From positions 11,459 to 54,382 of the forward strand of contig CAMYKC010000040.1 in assembly GCA_947258865.1 (NCBI GenBank): a DNA stretch of 42,924 nucleotides, read 5' to 3'. Of this stretch, positions 42,879-42,924 are shown piece by piece (positions within the stretch are counted from its first letter, which is position 1; every line of letters begins with the position of its first letter). Under the pieces are notes generated by a model that saw only the letters and a program-made list of their open reading frames with translations, ran no database searches and was not told the DNA's origin. This DNA comes from an uncultured Lysobacterales bacterium. Lineage in GTDB: Bacteria > Pseudomonadota > Gammaproteobacteria > Xanthomonadales > SZUA-36. The position numbers and the translations under genes are program-made.

Positions 42879-42924
42879 GTCCGTCTCCTTGCTTGAAAAC
42901 GGACTCTACTAAGTTCACGATGGA

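Larger units (their letters stand above)
41743..42924 (-). mobile_element. IS3-family insertion sequence (left end outside the window)
   Basis: The element holds overlapping orfA and orfB on the minus strand with a programmed -1 frameshift site. The right end probably starts at about 41743 with TGACCTGCCCCC. An imperfect inverted repeat is visible: ACTTAGTTGAG at 41774 corresponds to ACTTAGTAGAG (minus strand) just inside 42914. By that alignment about 20 more bases beyond the window would complete the element, giving about 1.2 kb. It lies 108 bp after the tRNA-Arg gene. Confidence 0.85.

Noticed and set aside
1-42924. CRISPR arrays, prophage genes, toxin-antitoxin or defence modules
   Set aside because: No regularly spaced repeats and no matching protein motifs were seen in any frame.

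Overview
The window looks like chromosomal DNA of a gammaproteobacterium. The grounds are an enteric-order his operon (hisG-D-C-B-H-A-F-IE), a comF/bioC pair, an fnr-hemN pair, ubiA, zapE, slyD, acpH and yadGH. The base composition is moderately GC-rich and genes are packed tightly, with many ATGA, GTGA and TAATG overlaps. I cannot assign a genus. A free-living aerobic or facultative heterotroph fits the gene content.

Layout. (1) 1-8886 is a divergent purine-degradation locus: xdhC-xdhB-xdhA-uraH on the minus strand, and a PuuE-UraD fusion, allantoicase, ureidoglycolate lyase and a membrane-anchored metallo-beta-lactamase-fold hydrolase on the plus strand. Together they cover hypoxanthine to glyoxylate and urea, except for the urate-oxidising step, whose gene is not in the window. 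(2) 8875-16310 is a complete histidine operon on the minus strand, headed by a TrpR-family regulator. A perfect 18-bp palindrome sits at its predicted transcription start. hisD is interrupted by a frameshift. (3) 16470-22556, plus strand: an exported DUF4097 protein; a decayed hydroxyproline-type cluster (broken DapA-family gene, GntR regulator, 4-hydroxyproline epimerase) coupled to an exported DUF885 peptidase; then DUF4399 and slyD. (4) 22603-29587, minus strand: fnr, hemN (internally deleted), queD, a double-CDGSH protein, a NatAB-like ABC exporter with a damaged junction, and an exported alpha/beta hydrolase. (5) 29699-41401 holds housekeeping genes on both strands: yadGH, fatty acid desaturase, tatD, ubiA, comF, bioC, zapE, a hydrolase, acpH, an ExeM/NucH-type nuclease and a cytochrome c. 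(6) 41559 to the end: tRNA-Arg(CCG) and an IS3-family element that runs off the window.

The most notable regulatory signals are a candidate autoregulatory operator of the TrpR-like his regulator, a class-II-type FNR/Anr box upstream of hemN, and a 28-bp dyad centred about 42 bp upstream of the predicted fnr start site. A recurring structural oddity is loss of about 80-250 bp inside otherwise conserved coding sequence in four places: the PuuE-UraD joint, the DapA-like gene, hemN and the NatA-NatB junction. hisD adds a 2-nt loss. Either this lineage is accumulating deletions or the assembly contains local errors; reads over the junctions would decide. I found no CRISPR array, prophage or clearly new multi-gene defence system.
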